Shown in pieces: positions 48,130 through 60,165 of a DNA stretch of 64,000 nucleotides. The notes beneath the pieces are model-generated. The model ran no database searches and was not told where the DNA came from. It saw only the letters and a program-made list of their open reading frames with translations. The DNA lies in the NCBI GenBank assembly GCA_018105865.1, contig CM030870.1, forward strand, positions 1,015,001 to 1,079,000. Direction: 5' to 3'. The stretch's first letter is position 1. Each line of letters opens with the position of its first letter. The translations under genes were made by a program, and so were the position numbers. Source of the DNA: Metaphire vulgaris. Its lineage: Eukaryota; Annelida; Clitellata; Crassiclitellata; Megascolecidae.

Positions 48130-48570
48130 CTTGGATCAACAACTATGACAGACTTGGAACCGGGTCACATTTGCGACCCGGTGACCCAGTGACCCGAAAA
48201 AAGTGACCAACTGACCCGGTGGCCCAGTCATTGGTTCTAATTTTTGAATATTTATCAATGACGTCAAGTAAACGTTGTCATCACACCGTAGAATTTTTCA
48301 TTACATTTTATAACATTCCATAGAGTAATACAGTAATACCAATATCCCTCATGCAGTGATAAATCAATTACTTGTATCTGTGGACCTAACTAATATCAAG
48401 CGGACAGTCTCTTCAGCCTTTCCGGGATTGATGAACCTGCATGCTTAACATCTGAAGAAGATTCCAGTTAATACCTGGTCTATAACCGGGTCATACAGAT
48501 GACCCGGAGACCCGTTGACCCGGTGGACAAAGGTGACCCGAATGACCCAGTGACCCGGTGTAGTGAATTA
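48130..48570. repeat. Inverted clusters of GTGACCCGG repeats
   Basis: Two clusters (about 48155-48230 and 48484-48562) contain many GACCCGGTGACCC units separated by AT-rich DNA. The structure suggests the ends of an unclassified element, but no target duplication was identified. Confidence 0.5.
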
Positions 48571-48849
48571 AAATGAATCTCTTGAAAAAATGAATCCCAC
48601 CTCATTATTACACGTATAATAAAGAATCCTTGTATAGAATTTCTACTGCCAACGATAATTTTTTTAAACAGCACATTTGTATTAGAAATTTATACGTTTC
48701 CAGATTCTTATATTAATTATATGTTTTGTTTTTGATTTATACTTTTTCTGCACTTACATAAACGCTACTCTTAATTATTGCATGTTTAATTACTGTATTT
48801 CACTTACAAAGCTTCATCTTTTGTACTTTTGCAAAATTTAGATGTGTTA

Positions 48850-48992
48850 GATGTTGGGGGGATGTCGACCTCAAATTGGAGGGAGTGTCCGTAGCTAATT
48901 AGTATGCATTTTGTATGCATACCATTGTCACATTACCAAATTTGGGGGTGTCGACCCCAAATTGGGTGTGTATGTGTGTAAAAATACCCCTG
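48850..48992. mobile_element. CAGGG-TTATTT family, left-truncated copy
   Basis: It has GGGGATGTCGACCTCAAATTGG repeats and the right end GTAAAAATACCCCTG, but no left end. Confidence 0.65.
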
Positions 48993-49165
48993 CATGTGCA
49001 TACCATCTACCTGGTAGTCTTCTTCTCCTGATTTTATCTATTATTGTCTCTTGCATCTTCAGTCGTTTTCTAATGTCTTCATTTCTTATTCTTTGCAGTC
49101 TGCTTACTCCCAAGATCTTTCGCCAGGAGCTCATTCCTACCGCTAGCAGTCTGTTACTTATCTTC
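48993..49165 (-). pseudogene. LINE reverse-transcriptase scrap
   Basis: Minus strand encodes SWRKILGVSRLQRIRNEDI and a KIRRRRL block, a short C-terminal reverse-transcriptase piece. Confidence 0.6.
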
Positions 49166-49472
49166 GAGTAGGCTAAATAATAGTCTAATAGACCCAAATT
49201 ATAATGCTTAACGCAAGGTGAGATTTAATTGTTATTTGGAAAAACTTCGTTTCTGCAGCAATGTGGTAAAGATGGCAGTACAGTTACTGTATGTGCGTAA
49301 ATTGTAGGCCCTAATGCAACATTTTCTATTGCTCACGATGGCAGATCTGATATTTACGACCACTTCAGTATAAAAAATTTAGGCCCGAAAACATGTCCGG
49401 CAGCTGAGGCGAGTTCGAGAAATTTAAGCGATTTCTTCAGGAACTATTAAATGGAAACAGCAGAACAGCTGA

Positions 49473-49771
49473 GAGGTCGTCCATAAAGTACATCACACTC
49501 GAGAAGGAGCGGTGAAAGTGTGACGGAGGGATATTAAGGACCAGCGTGACATCACGCTTTCAATATAAATAAAGCCTTGAATATACCTGATAGGAGGTAG
49601 GCCTACAGTGGTACACTGTAAATTGATAACACTTCTTGTCCCGAGATACGACATATTCTTTAACATTGTCAGAAGTTGAATATCAGTTTTACTGCTGAAA
49701 ATTGAATGACAAACTCGAATATAGGCCTATTAAATAGAAAACCTGCGTGACGTAATTTATGGCAGTGCCCC
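49473..49771. mobile_element. GTCCATAAATTACGT-family element, diverged
   Basis: The left end GAGGTCGTCCATAAAGTACAT and right end GTGACGTAATTTATGGCAG are inverted. The interior was not matched to other copies, and borders are approximate. Confidence 0.55.
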
Positions 49772-49976
49772 TCAATGAAATGAAGAAATAATGTATAATG
49801 TATTGAATAAATAAATAAATAAAGGTGAAATGTGCAAAAATTGCAAAAAATATCAAAAATATGCAAATTGGACCAAAATTGCAAAATATTTTCCAATAAA
49901 TTATCTCGCCCCCAAGAAAAGTGTGAAATGACGCTACTGATCTCCGTTGTTATAGCCTTCAGCTAGGCGTGCAATA

Positions 49977-50813
49977 GGGGCCGTCCATAAATGACGTCAC
50001 GCGATTTCTGCAACTATTTGAAGCCAACTACCCCTCCCCTTGTCACACGTCGTCACAAAAAGTCAGACCCCTCAAATATGACGTCACAACGGGTTAGTTA
50101 CCCCCGTCATCTTGTCGTCTTTCCAGTGTCAAAATGAATGTATCGTTTGAAAATATTCATTATATTATTATAGTTGAAACAATATTCAGACACTTTTTCA
50201 AATTCTTTTTAAAATGAAGTATAACAATTAGCCTAAGTGTAAAATACGTTCAATTTTCGGCAACATAGCGTTGCGTTATTAATATTATTATTTAAGCGCA
50301 TAGCCTTTCGGCCGTTGCGATTGTACGCCATAACTGTCTATTTTGCGCACATTGAATCCGTAGAATTCTTAATATTAGATGGTTTGACTTCATATGCAAT
50401 GATGAAGTATACATACGCACTGGACTAGAGACTGTAGGCCTACAAGCCATTGTTCGTCGTCGACGTCTCGGCCTCTTTGGGCACGTCGCAAGACTTCCAT
50501 CAGCAGTACCTGCCTCGGCTGCACTTCAACTGGCAACACGACTTGGGAGACAGAGACATTAGGATTACAGGATGGAATCGTCCACGAGGCAGACCACCAA
50601 TCACTTGGCTTCACCAAATCCATGGGGACTGTGGATTACCGGTGTCCGAAGCCTTCCAATGTGCGCAAAATAGACAGTTATTAATAGAAATATTTATTAT
50701 TATGTTACGTCACATTTCTGGACCCCCTCTCCCCCCGCCGTCACACATCAATGTCACACATCGTCACAAATGTTTGAACCCCTAAGTGCGTGACGTCATT
50801 TATGGATGGCCCC
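49977..50813. mobile_element. GTCCATAAATTACGT-family element containing a LINE piece
   Basis: The ends GGGGCCGTCCATAAATGACG and (reverse) GGGGCCATCCATAAATGACG are flanked by ATA on both sides. The body matches 11472-11896 except for a block at about 50290-50695. That block encodes RRRRLGLFGHVARL and NRPRGRPPITW, a LINE 3' end inserted later. Confidence 0.88.
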
Positions 50814-50953
50814 ATACCAGGGATACGGTCCAACGGATACATCGTGTAGCGTACCTGTTTGCCTTCTGCTGCCCCTCATTTTACCACCGCCCTCTAGCGA
50901 GTAAGGCTGAGGCGACCTTAGGGCTCCTGCAGGTTTCGAACCCGCGACCTATC

Positions 50954-51113
50954 CAGTGGCGGCTCTATCAGGGTCCGTACCCCTATTGACTGCCTGCCCC
51001 CAGTGGCCCCCAGTTGGGACCTTATACTTAATGCTACATACGTTAAACAACAAATGGTTGGCCCCCATGATTAGAAGTTGCCCCCAACGGCCCCCACTTG
51101 CCAAATTTCACTG
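50954..51113. mobile_element. hAT-type MITE, CAGTGGCGGCTC subfamily, reversed body
   Basis: The left end CAGTGGCGGCTCTA and a degenerate right end ...TTTCACTG are flanked by GACCTATC / GCTCTATC (6 of 8). The body is the reverse complement of 12119-12297. It sits within the SINE. Confidence 0.82.
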
Positions 51114-51623
51114 GCTCTATCGTCCGTTGTTACCACTCTGCTAACTTCCCGCCCTATTTCATTCTCAAATCCTTTCTGCAGCGGAGTATGGAACACCGGT
51201 AACCGGTTGTTCATTCATTCACGCATAAGTGATTCACACATTGGCTGTATTTGGAATCGGATAATTCAAAATTTTCCACGCGTTCTTATTTGAAAGAGTA
51301 ATAAGACGAGAAATGGAATTGTAAATCTTAATATGCAGTGAAATCATTTATCGGAAGGTTTTTCGGCTATTTTCTTATGCGCTGCGCATTTATGAATTGC
51401 ATGGCTTTCCATACTGTAATTTTTTAAAGATAGTGCAAGTCTGAAACTTGGTGACCGATTTTCTTTCTGTTTCTAGAGTTGTGAAGCCGAGAGATGTTCT
51501 GTTTGTCCGGGTTCGATACTCGGACGGTCAGAAAGTTTATTTCTCAGGCAGTTTAATTAATACATGTCCACAGGCATGGAACGGAAGTTAAATGTCTGGA
51601 CCGTGTAGCTGAATGACTCAGAG

Positions 51624-51761
51624 CAGTGTTGGAGTTGCCGGAGGGTTGAACCCCTAACTGCAACCCTCCCAAAAATCGCATATCGGGTACATGGTTTCTG
51701 GCATTCATTGAATTTCAGTCCTCACCCCCCCCCCAGCTCAAATTTCACAACTCCAACACTG
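51624..51761. mobile_element. hAT-type MITE, CAGTGTTGGAGTTG family
   Basis: The inverted ends CAGTGTTGGAGTTG and CAACTCCAACACTG are flanked by a perfect duplication ACTCAGAG (51616-51623, 51762-51769). At 138 bp it is the shortest clear MITE here. Confidence 0.95.
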
Positions 51762-52029
51762 ACTCAGAGAATGCCATTTGGCCTTGTTGAGCTGGGTGAG
51801 ATGTCTTTAGGACTATGACTTTATCTAATCAATCCTGTGGTTAGTTCAATACAGTACAGTACTAAATGGTGCTAGTTGATTGCATTTGAACATAAGCAGA
51901 ACTTCAACATTGCAATTGCCATGTATCGTATATTTGTTAGGTCAACTAGGGTTAACTCAGTGTAGAAGTGATAGAGGGTTATGGTTAGTTTTTAGCAAAG
52001 ATTAACTTATTCACACATTACAAGACACT

Positions 52030-52224
52030 CAGTGTTTATTCTAGGCCTGTTTTTTTTTGGGGGGGGAATTTCCCCCAGTTTTAAAATCCCAAAAAATTTT
52101 TTGTATATGTTGGCTTGGGGCATGGAAATTCCCCCCCCCCAAAAAAAAGCGTGGAGAGACAAATCTTGTCCCCCCAAACATTTCAAATTCCCCCCCAATG
52201 TCAAGGTGGCTAGAATAAACACTG
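52030..52224. mobile_element. hAT-type MITE, CAGTGTTTATTCTAG family
   Basis: The ends CAGTGTTTATTCTAG and CTAGAATAAACACTG are perfectly inverted. CAAGACACT occurs on both sides (52021-52029, 52225-52233), so the duplication is 8 or 9 bp depending on the border. Confidence 0.92.
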
Positions 52225-52233
52225 CAAGACACT

Positions 52234-53040
52234 GTTGCCCAATTTAATATTATAAAATCTAAACTTTTCATGCTACTGACCCCACAGATGATAACCTCTT
52301 ATTTGCTACTACAGTGAAACCCACTTAATTGCATAGGTACCGTGCAAGCCTTGCTTATGGGATTAACTGGGCTATGCAAATAGACAGGACGTCTGATAAT
52401 TAATTGTATGCACAAAACACTGGTTTGGGTTTTTATGTTGTTATGCAATTATGCAATTAAGCGGTATACGATTAAGTGGGATCCACTGTATTTGGAAACA
52501 TTAATAAAGCTAGTAAAACAAGAAATTAAAAGAATTAAGACTAATATAATTGCAGCCAAATTCCAATGGTCAAACATTTTATACAAGAATTTGGTAACAA
52601 ATAACAAACAAACAATACATGAAAATACTTTTAAAAAGAATATTATGCTCCTAGTATGAGTTGACGTTGGCAGTGTATAAATTTCCGTAATATAATCTAT
52701 TGCCAAATGTCCAGTTAAATATTGAACCCTATACAATTCTTTCAAAATGATATAAGTTAATTTATATTTTTAAACTATGTAAAACATAAAGACACAGAGG
52801 AGTTAAATCAAACAAAGTTTTGGTTATAGTGAATACATGCATATTTGTATTAACCCAATATGCACATCACATGACAAATTAAATGTGCAAAGACATATTG
52901 ACAATTGAAATCAGTTGTATTTTCTTTAGCATGCACTTCTGTGGAGTGTAAACAAAGATTGGTCCATTTCAAACTGCTGACTGTGTGTATACTGTATATA
53001 ATCTGATCCAGCAATCTGAAACCAGAAAAACCAACCTTAC
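52234..53040. other. AT-rich stretch, no feature recognised
   Basis: Two short stretches mention a GGGATTAACTGG / TTAAGTGGGATCCACTGTA motif (about 52355-52495), perhaps the ends of an old pogo-like element. Nothing further was supported. Confidence 0.35.
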
Positions 53041-53079
53041 CTCCTTCAACATAACCTGCTTCATTATGTGCATTGCAGA

Positions 53080-53280
53080 ATTGTCATTCAGGGCAATTAA
53101 ACACTTCATAAATATATTTAAGGGGAAATGTCCTCCTGAACACCAGGACTATGGCAGCATGATATTAAATACTGTTACCATGAGAATAGTCACCTTCAAA
53201 ATGCACATCAAGAACTGTAACAGCTTTAAAACAAGTTTCTGTTAGAAAAAAGCCTAGCCCTTCATTGTAATAAAGAGTAG
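53080..53280. repeat. Local duplication, distal copy
   Basis: Similar to 54450-54620 with small indels: CCTCCTGAACACCA, GATATTAAATACTG, CACCTTCAAAATG and AAACAAGTTTCTGTTAG occur in the same order. The proximal copy is just downstream of the MAN1 stop. Confidence 0.7.
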
Positions 53281-53589
53281 AGCAAATATAGGAATGACCA
53301 ACAAGTGAGTAATGGACAAATCAAAAGAGAAATAATGAATACAATTTGTATTATTTAGTCAACTCATGACCGTCAACCTTCAGATATGAAGATGACACAT
53401 GATGATGATGATGATTATTTAGTTGCATTCTCAATAATTTACTTCAAAATCAAACCTTGAAACATTCATCCAATCAGAGAGAAAAACAATTTCAGATAAT
53501 TTCATTGATGCTATAAAATAAAACACTTGCTACATATTTTACTGTCACATATGGAAGGATCATTTATTTCAGCAAAGAGATATTTCAAG

Positions 53590-53860
53590 CAGGGCTGACG
53601 AGAGTGGGGGCGGGGTATATTTTTACCCGGGCCCGGCAATAAACAAAGGGCCCGTGCTGACCAGAAAAAATTATTTCAATGTAAAAGATGTGACAACCTT
53701 TTTTGCTTGTCAGCATTTATTTAATACGAGACTACCTTTTTTTGCTTGTCATCAGCATTTATTTAATAATAGACGACCTTTGTTTGCTTGTCAACATTTT
53801 TAAACAAGAGGCCCGGAATCAATATTTGTCCCCAGCCCATATTTTCTCTCGACGGCCCTG
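53590..53860. mobile_element. hAT-type MITE, CAGGGCTGACGAGAG type
   Basis: The ends CAGGGCTGACGAGAG and CTCTCGACGGCCCTG are flanked by a perfect duplication ATTTCAAG (53582-53589, 53861-53868). Three tandem CCTTTTTTTGCTTGTCA-CATTT modules lie at 53691-53795. Confidence 0.95.
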
Positions 53861-53965
53861 ATTTCAAGTCAAAACAGTGCAATTTCTTTGGCAAATATGT
53901 TGAATGCCCATTGTTAACGAAGATGATATTAATCAGAATAACAAAGACTGAAAAAGACAACTAAT

Positions 53966-54096
53966 CAGGGACATTTTTACACCCCTAACACCCCAATTTG
54001 AGACAGACACCCCCAAATTGTCCCCAATCCGAGCCTGAGATGCACCCATAACACCCCCCAACACTCCCCAAATTGATAATCCTAGAAATAATCCTG
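53966..54096. mobile_element. hAT-type MITE, CAGGG-TTATTT family, reversed
   Basis: Reverse orientation: begins CAGGGACATTTTTACACCCC and ends CCTAGAAATAATCCTG. A perfect duplication CAACTAAT flanks it (53958-53965, 54097-54104). Confidence 0.95.
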
Positions 54097-54318
54097 CAAC
54101 TAATCATTTGCCATTTCATGTTAAACCACTTTCAGCTGTAAAGAAAGTCCAAATATGAAGAAATAGTAAAACATTAAACTGCAAAGTGAACAGCAAACGA
54201 CTTAACATACAAAGTACAAAATAAGCATAAGCAACACAACATTAGTACAGAGCACTGAAAAACACTGATTACTAAACAGTCCACGTTTCATTTTTGTTTT
54301 TGCATTTGCCACACAAGA

Positions 54319-54324
54319 TTTATT
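54319..54324 (-). terminator. Candidate polyadenylation signal for MAN1
   Basis: AATAAA on the minus strand, about 330 bp past the MAN1 stop codon. It is the nearest such hexamer seen in the right orientation. Confidence 0.4.
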
Positions 54325-54449
54325 TGTAAACTCGTGAATTTGTGGGCATAAAATTTCACTGAACCAGTCATAAGGCAGAAGAATTGATGCACTGCTTCTG
54401 TACGTGTATTGCAGAAACAACATGCAGGGCGAATACAACACCTGAGAAA

Positions 54450-54620
54450 TTGATTTCAGGGCAAAACATCCTCCTAAACACCAAGGCGATAGCAGTACGA
54501 TATTAAATACTGCTCAGTGAGAATATTCGCCTTCAAAATGGATATCAATGGTAATACCCTTGAAACAAGTTTCTGTCAGCAAAAGGCAAGGGCAAGCTCT
54601 TGACTGCAATAAACAAGTGT
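54450..54620. repeat. Local duplication, MAN1-proximal copy
   Basis: Counterpart of 53080-53280. It would fall in the MAN1 3' UTR. Confidence 0.7.
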
Positions 54621-54649
54621 ACATTGGCTCCAAATTTACAGTCCTCCGC

Positions 54650-56970
54650 TCAAGATGTCTCGGTGATCGATGAATGAAATGGCCGAGAAAGTGATGCCTG
54701 GTTTGAATTTGATGGTCTGACAGGTTCACTGGCCAAAGCCGCTTCTGGAAATCGCTCGTAGTAGCGTTGTTCTCGAAGGTACTTCACGGTCACTAGTTTG
54801 CCGTCGAACCACCACCCGTGCAGCGCTTTGAACGCCCGTCCGGCAGAATCGAGGCTATGGCATCGCACGTAAACGCAACCGTCTTTCGAAGCTCTGTTGG
54901 CAGAAATGTGCAAGATCTCGTGGTCGGGTCCACATTTGTCAAGGATCGCATCTTCTATGGAGACGTGCCAGTCTCCTCCGTACTCCACGTCAGCATCGAA
55001 CATATTGCGGATCTTGAGGCAGGTTGTCAGTGTCGGAGGGCAATTCTGTATGACATTTCCATGCTCACCAAATGCCTGTCCCTGCCATACTTTGGTCGTA
55101 TCGGTGGAGGGTGAAACCCATCGCCATACTGTGAAATCTACATTAAAAATTTTACATCAAAACAGTACTTTGACACAAAACACCAAATTCACAAGAAATG
55201 GCTTCAGCTGTAAGGCAAATATGAACTATAATAATCTGTTATACATTCAACTGCTTTGTATGTTTTAATGGAAAGACATTCAAATGCTAATGGTTATTCA
55301 GCTAAAAGGAACATGTGTGATAGTACAAATATGATCCAATCATTAAGTACTAGCAATGACATCATTCAAAAGAGGTAGGTTGTCCCCAACACAACTAGGG
55401 CAAATATTTCACAAAAATTCTTAATGATAAAAATTCTGTTCACTTTACCTTCTGATTCAATTTTTTGGTCTTCAGTTCTGATTCTTGATTCATGGGTATT
55501 TATGAACTCCACCACTTTATCCCAGATATGCTGTTTCTTCTGCCTTTCTATTAATGGTATGAGACTGTCGCGTACATGAGAAATGGCGAGGTATGGCAAC
55601 ACCTCCGGATGAAGATGGCTCGAGTCTGCTTGCTGTTTCACTTTGTCAATGGCACTCTCTACTAATTTCAGCACTTCCTTCAATTTTTCCTCCTTCCGTC
55701 TTTTCAATGTTTTAAAACCCACAAAAGCAAGCAAAAGTAAAAGAACTCCAAGAAGTAGTGACATAATTACTGACAATATTTTCGTGGCCGACAGTCTAAA
55801 CCGACACCAAACTGACCTCCAACTTTTGTGTGATGACAAATACTTGACAGAAGAAATGTCCAGTGTAACCAAATTTTCTCTGTCATAAAGTTGAATGTTC
55901 ATATGTGGATTGTCAACAAATAACTGTAAAACTAACTGCTTCATTTCAGGCTGGCCACTGAGTTGGCGTGGTCCTTTACGTTGCTCAATGAAAAAGTTTA
56001 ATTCCTGAATAGTAATATTTCTACTGTCTCTGTAGCCACATTCAAAGTCTCCTGCTTGGCTGCTAATAAAGTCTACTGATTGTTTCGCCAACTCAAGAAC
56101 CAACGGCAAGCTCTGCTGTGCTATGCAATCTTGATTTTCATTATCATCACTACTAGCACATAAAAGGTTTTGTGGGTCAGTCTGCGACAAAGTCACATGC
56201 CGATAAATGTAGCCCAGTAGAAGGAAAAACCCTGCAGTCAAGGCAACAAGAAGTATGGGCACAAACTGCCATTTTCCACCTTTGATTTTATCCTGTGACC
56301 AAACAAATTTACGATCAAACTCAGACTCAGTCAATGGTCGTCCGTCCCTGGAGTTAAGAAGTGGACTCGAGTCCAGTTTTCTCTGAAATGGACCAGTCGA
56401 CGAAGCAGATATAAAATCATTACGAAGCGATCCTCGAAATCGCGTGTTATTTTCATCCGAGATGTTATTAAAGTCATTTCGATAAGAATTCGTGGATGCG
56501 CTATATCCAATGTCATCGTCATTCCGTGCCACACCACGACTGTTCGTCGACATATACTTATGCTTACCTACACCATTAATACTCGGGCGACAGAAGGAAG
56601 AAGTCCCCCAAGTATTACCATCGTCATCCTCCGCCTCTTCGTCGCGCTGCGCTATTCTGGCGTTAAACGCAGTCGAGGGGGGTCCCGCGGCGTCACCGTA
56701 GACCTTCGAGGGTTGAGTCTTCGACTTACTGCGGGCAACTGGGGAGGGTGTGGGGTGGCGGTCGTCGTCACTTTCGTCGGAACTGAAGCGATGGGCGCCG
56801 TCGCCGGTCGGCTGTCTGATCGGTGACCGAGAGGCCGCCTCGGCCGCCGACAGCTTGCGCAGGTAGACGCAACGGGTCGACGAAGTGATCGCTCCCACTT
56901 TCTGATTGAGTTTCAACAGTCGTCGTCTCAGTTCTTCGTCCGAAATCCCTTTTTTCGCATTCGCCGCCAT
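54650..56970 (-). CDS. LEMD3: Inner nuclear membrane protein MAN1 (LEM domain-containing 3), two exons
   Basis: Exons 56970-55449 and 55128-54650 join in phase to 666 residues. The donor is GTAAAG (55443-55448) and the acceptor TTTCACAG. Residues 8-45 (ISDEELRRRLLKLNQKVGA..) form the LEM domain, which binds BAF. Transmembrane segments lie at about 236-256 and 397-419. The lumenal segment between them and HIWDKVVEFINTHESRIRTE (about 481-500) mark the MAN1/Src1 domain. The second exon gives WRWVSPS, LKIRNMFD, DGCVYVRC and FKALHGWWFDGKLVTVKYL, the C-terminal UHM/RRM fold that in vertebrates binds R-Smads and dampens BMP/TGF-beta signalling. The N-terminal region is somewhat shorter than in human MAN1. 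The start codon lies in an AAGATGGCGGC YY1-type element. ASF1 starts head to head 618 bp away. Confidence 0.95.
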
Positions 56971-57588
56971 CTTGTCTCTTCTGTCAGACTGTCAGACACA
57001 TGCGCCAACATCGACTGAAACGTAGTCGCCGCTACTCTTTGTTTCTTGAAAGGCGCCACTGCTCTTTGAGATATTACTTGTGTAAATTGTGTAATATTAC
57101 TGTGTTTCAGTAAAGTGACCATCCGTCCTTTTTTAAAGAGACAATCCCATTTACCTGGTTTTGTTCAAGAAATGTTTTGACATTAAAAGGCACGTCAGTT
57201 TGTCTAGTTTTTCATTATTTTCCGCCATTTTTGCTCAGACTGTGCCATAGGCTTGGACTCCGCAAAAAACCTGCGCACAGGGAAGTATAAAGTATAAAGC
57301 TTTATCTGAGAAGCCAGTCACATAACAGTTCGTATGTGTGTGCCAAAGTTGCTGTGAATTGTGAACTCGATAAATATTTTTAAATTCTTCAAAGTTTAAT
57401 CTCTAACACCCCAAAGAAGTCTACTGGTTTCAACGAGGTTTTATCTGCACTCGTCTAGCGTTTTACCGGTGTCGAGCGTAAATAGAGGTTCCCGCGCCCA
57501 TCGTTCCTTGTGTTTCGCTCAGCTGCGTAAAATCATTTGCATTTATTTGGCGTTGAGCTATTTTAAAATTGTTTCGTTTTAGACTGAA
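56971..57588. promoter_or_regulatory. Shared promoter between MAN1 and ASF1
   Basis: Only 618 bp separate the two start codons, and no repeat was recognised in between. The MAN1 side holds a YY1-like AAGATGGCGGC spanning the start codon (about 56964-56974). A second GCCATTTT-type YY1 core is at about 57224-57233. A TATA box is not obvious, as usual for housekeeping bidirectional promoters. Confidence 0.6.
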
Positions 57589-58935
57589 ATGGCTCAGGTG
57601 AACATTATGAACGTCGTCGTTAAGGACAATCCGTGTCTTTTTAAGCATCCGTTCCAGTTTGAAATCACTTTCGAATGCTCCGAAGACCTAGCCGAAGGTA
57701 ATTTTTATAGCGCCAGATTTTCAGCGTTCTTGTGTATTTTGAGAGAAGACACCTTTGTTGATTTACATGTAATTATTCTAAATATAATTTTAGGTTTAGT
57801 TTAGTAAACCTTAATACTGGATGTACCATGGGAAAGTGCCGCTATAGCCTAAAAGCACATCAATACGAATTGCGACATAATTACACAATGAAGTAGCAGT
57901 ACAATCATTGCACAGTATAAAAGCTGATTCATGTGAAAGCACGAAATAATAAAAGTCCACGATAAGGATATGTTGACCATTCAAGTAACAATTTAGCTTT
58001 ATCTACGCATACGCTTATTTCTGGTGATTAGCAATGTTCCAAGCGATTGTTAAGCTAGGTGTTTCGGGTGATACAGTAGCAGTGTTTAAACTAGACTCCT
58101 GGACTCCGGGAGGGGGAACTGACAGGGCCGGGGGAGTCAGCTAGGTGGTTTGGGGAGCGCTGTAAGTTGATATAGTATGCCAAAGTTTCCCCGGGGGGGA
58201 ATTTGAAATTTCCAGGTGAGAAAGGCAATTTTCCCTCCGGAAACAGCCGAAATTAAACCCTGTACAGTAGGATCCATGCCGTGTGAGAACTGCTGTATAA
58301 TTTGTTTATTGAAATTTAGTGTAATACTATTTGCACAAGTTTTGAAATTGTTTAGAATAACATTGATTTATATTGCACAGCAAATGTAATGACTGTAAAT
58401 GAGAACTCTTGCGATCACTTGTAAATTATTTGATCCATTGTGTTGTGAACTAGATTTAGAGTGGAAAATCATCTACGTTGGTTCGGCAGAGAGTGAAGAG
58501 TATGACCAAACGCTTGACACTGTAGTGGTCGGACCTTTAATTGCAGGAAGACATATGTTTGTATTTGAAGTAAGTTCTTGTAATAATTTTTTCTGTCAAT
58601 TTACAAATGATATTGCTGATTATATTGAAAATTTATGCATATATGTTTTTTATTAGAAAGTATTTTTGATTCATAAGTCTGCAGACAACTTAATTTTAAG
58701 TACAGTCTTGCGGCGTTATGTTGTCCATATGAGTCCGGGGTTCTATTTTGGCGAGGGGCGGGGGTGGTGGCATAATGAGGGCAAGTAGATCGAGTTATCT
58801 CTTTGTCTCTTTATATCCCCCGCCTCCCCTGTCTGTTCTCTCTTATGTGAGCACCCATTAGTGCCAATGCCTGTTAAGCAATTGCAAAGATTGTACCTTT
58901 CTTCGTCTCCCTCCATCCGTCTCTATCTCTCTTTA

Positions 58936-59026
<91 letters not shown>

Positions 59027-60083
59027 TGTCTCTTGCCCTTTCCCTCTTGTGATGATTCCCCTTTAGTTACAGGCAATCAACTTTCTGCAGAACTCAACCA
59101 TACTGGCACTATAGACAATGATATAGACAGATTTCCTCCATTTATTATTATTATTATTATTTTTTATTATTATTATTAGTTGGACAATTTATATAGCTCA
59201 GTACACATGACAAAATGGCCAATGACAAGAGCGCTTTACAATGCTACGTATACTCAATGGTGAATAGGTGAGTCTTAAGATTACTTATGAAAATTATTTG
59301 TACCCATTGGCGAATGGGCATGGTAGGATTGCATGGGTGGAAACATGTTTGCCTCATTTCCGGCATGGCGAGGGTGACAAATGGGGAGGTGAGGTGACAT
59401 AAAGAGGAAAACTACATGTGACAAAATTTGTTCTTAGTGAAGTTTGGTGAGTTTAGCGAGAAAACGAGGGAAAGATAATGTGGGAAGACTGTATTAAGAA
59501 ATGACTGATAACACAGTGCATCATATGTAGCAACTGTTTCACTTATGCAGTTGAACTTGTTTATAACGTACCTAACATGTATGTAACATTTTGTACGTTA
59601 TATTCAATACCACCCAATATGGTAGTGCATCACACAGGACGTGCATTGAGGTATGTTATAACTGGGTAAACATTATAACAGAGTCCCTTATAACCAAGTT
59701 CTACTGTATCTGTGTACGCAATCACTTGGGAGAAAACATGGATAACAGCCTGAAATGAAAAATTTAAAAACTTTTGGAGACACCCTTTTGAAACGTGATT
59801 TTCAAAATGCTTTTGAAGTTTTGCAATCGTTTTCAGGCTGCACCTCCTGATCCTCAAAAAATCCCACGCGAGGACGTCATTGGCGTAACTGTCGTCCTGC
59901 TAACTTGTTCCTATCGCCGTCAAGAATTCATTCGGGTCGGTTATTACGTCAATAACGAGTACGCAGATCAAGAACTAAAAGAAAATCCACCGCCAGATCC
60001 TGATTTCGACAAGGTTGGCAGCTGTCTCTGGTGACAATGATTGGTTTTGTTGAATATTTCAGTTTTCTTTTGCAGTTACTTGC

Positions 60084-60165
<82 letters not shown>

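Larger units (their letters stand above)
49935..51160 (-). repeat. SINE family A split by two insertions
   Basis: SINE pieces on the minus strand occupy about 49935-49976, 50817-50953 and 51114-51160. They join into the same order as the copy at 42857-43135. The gaps are the elements at 49977-50813 and 50954-51113. Confidence 0.78.
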
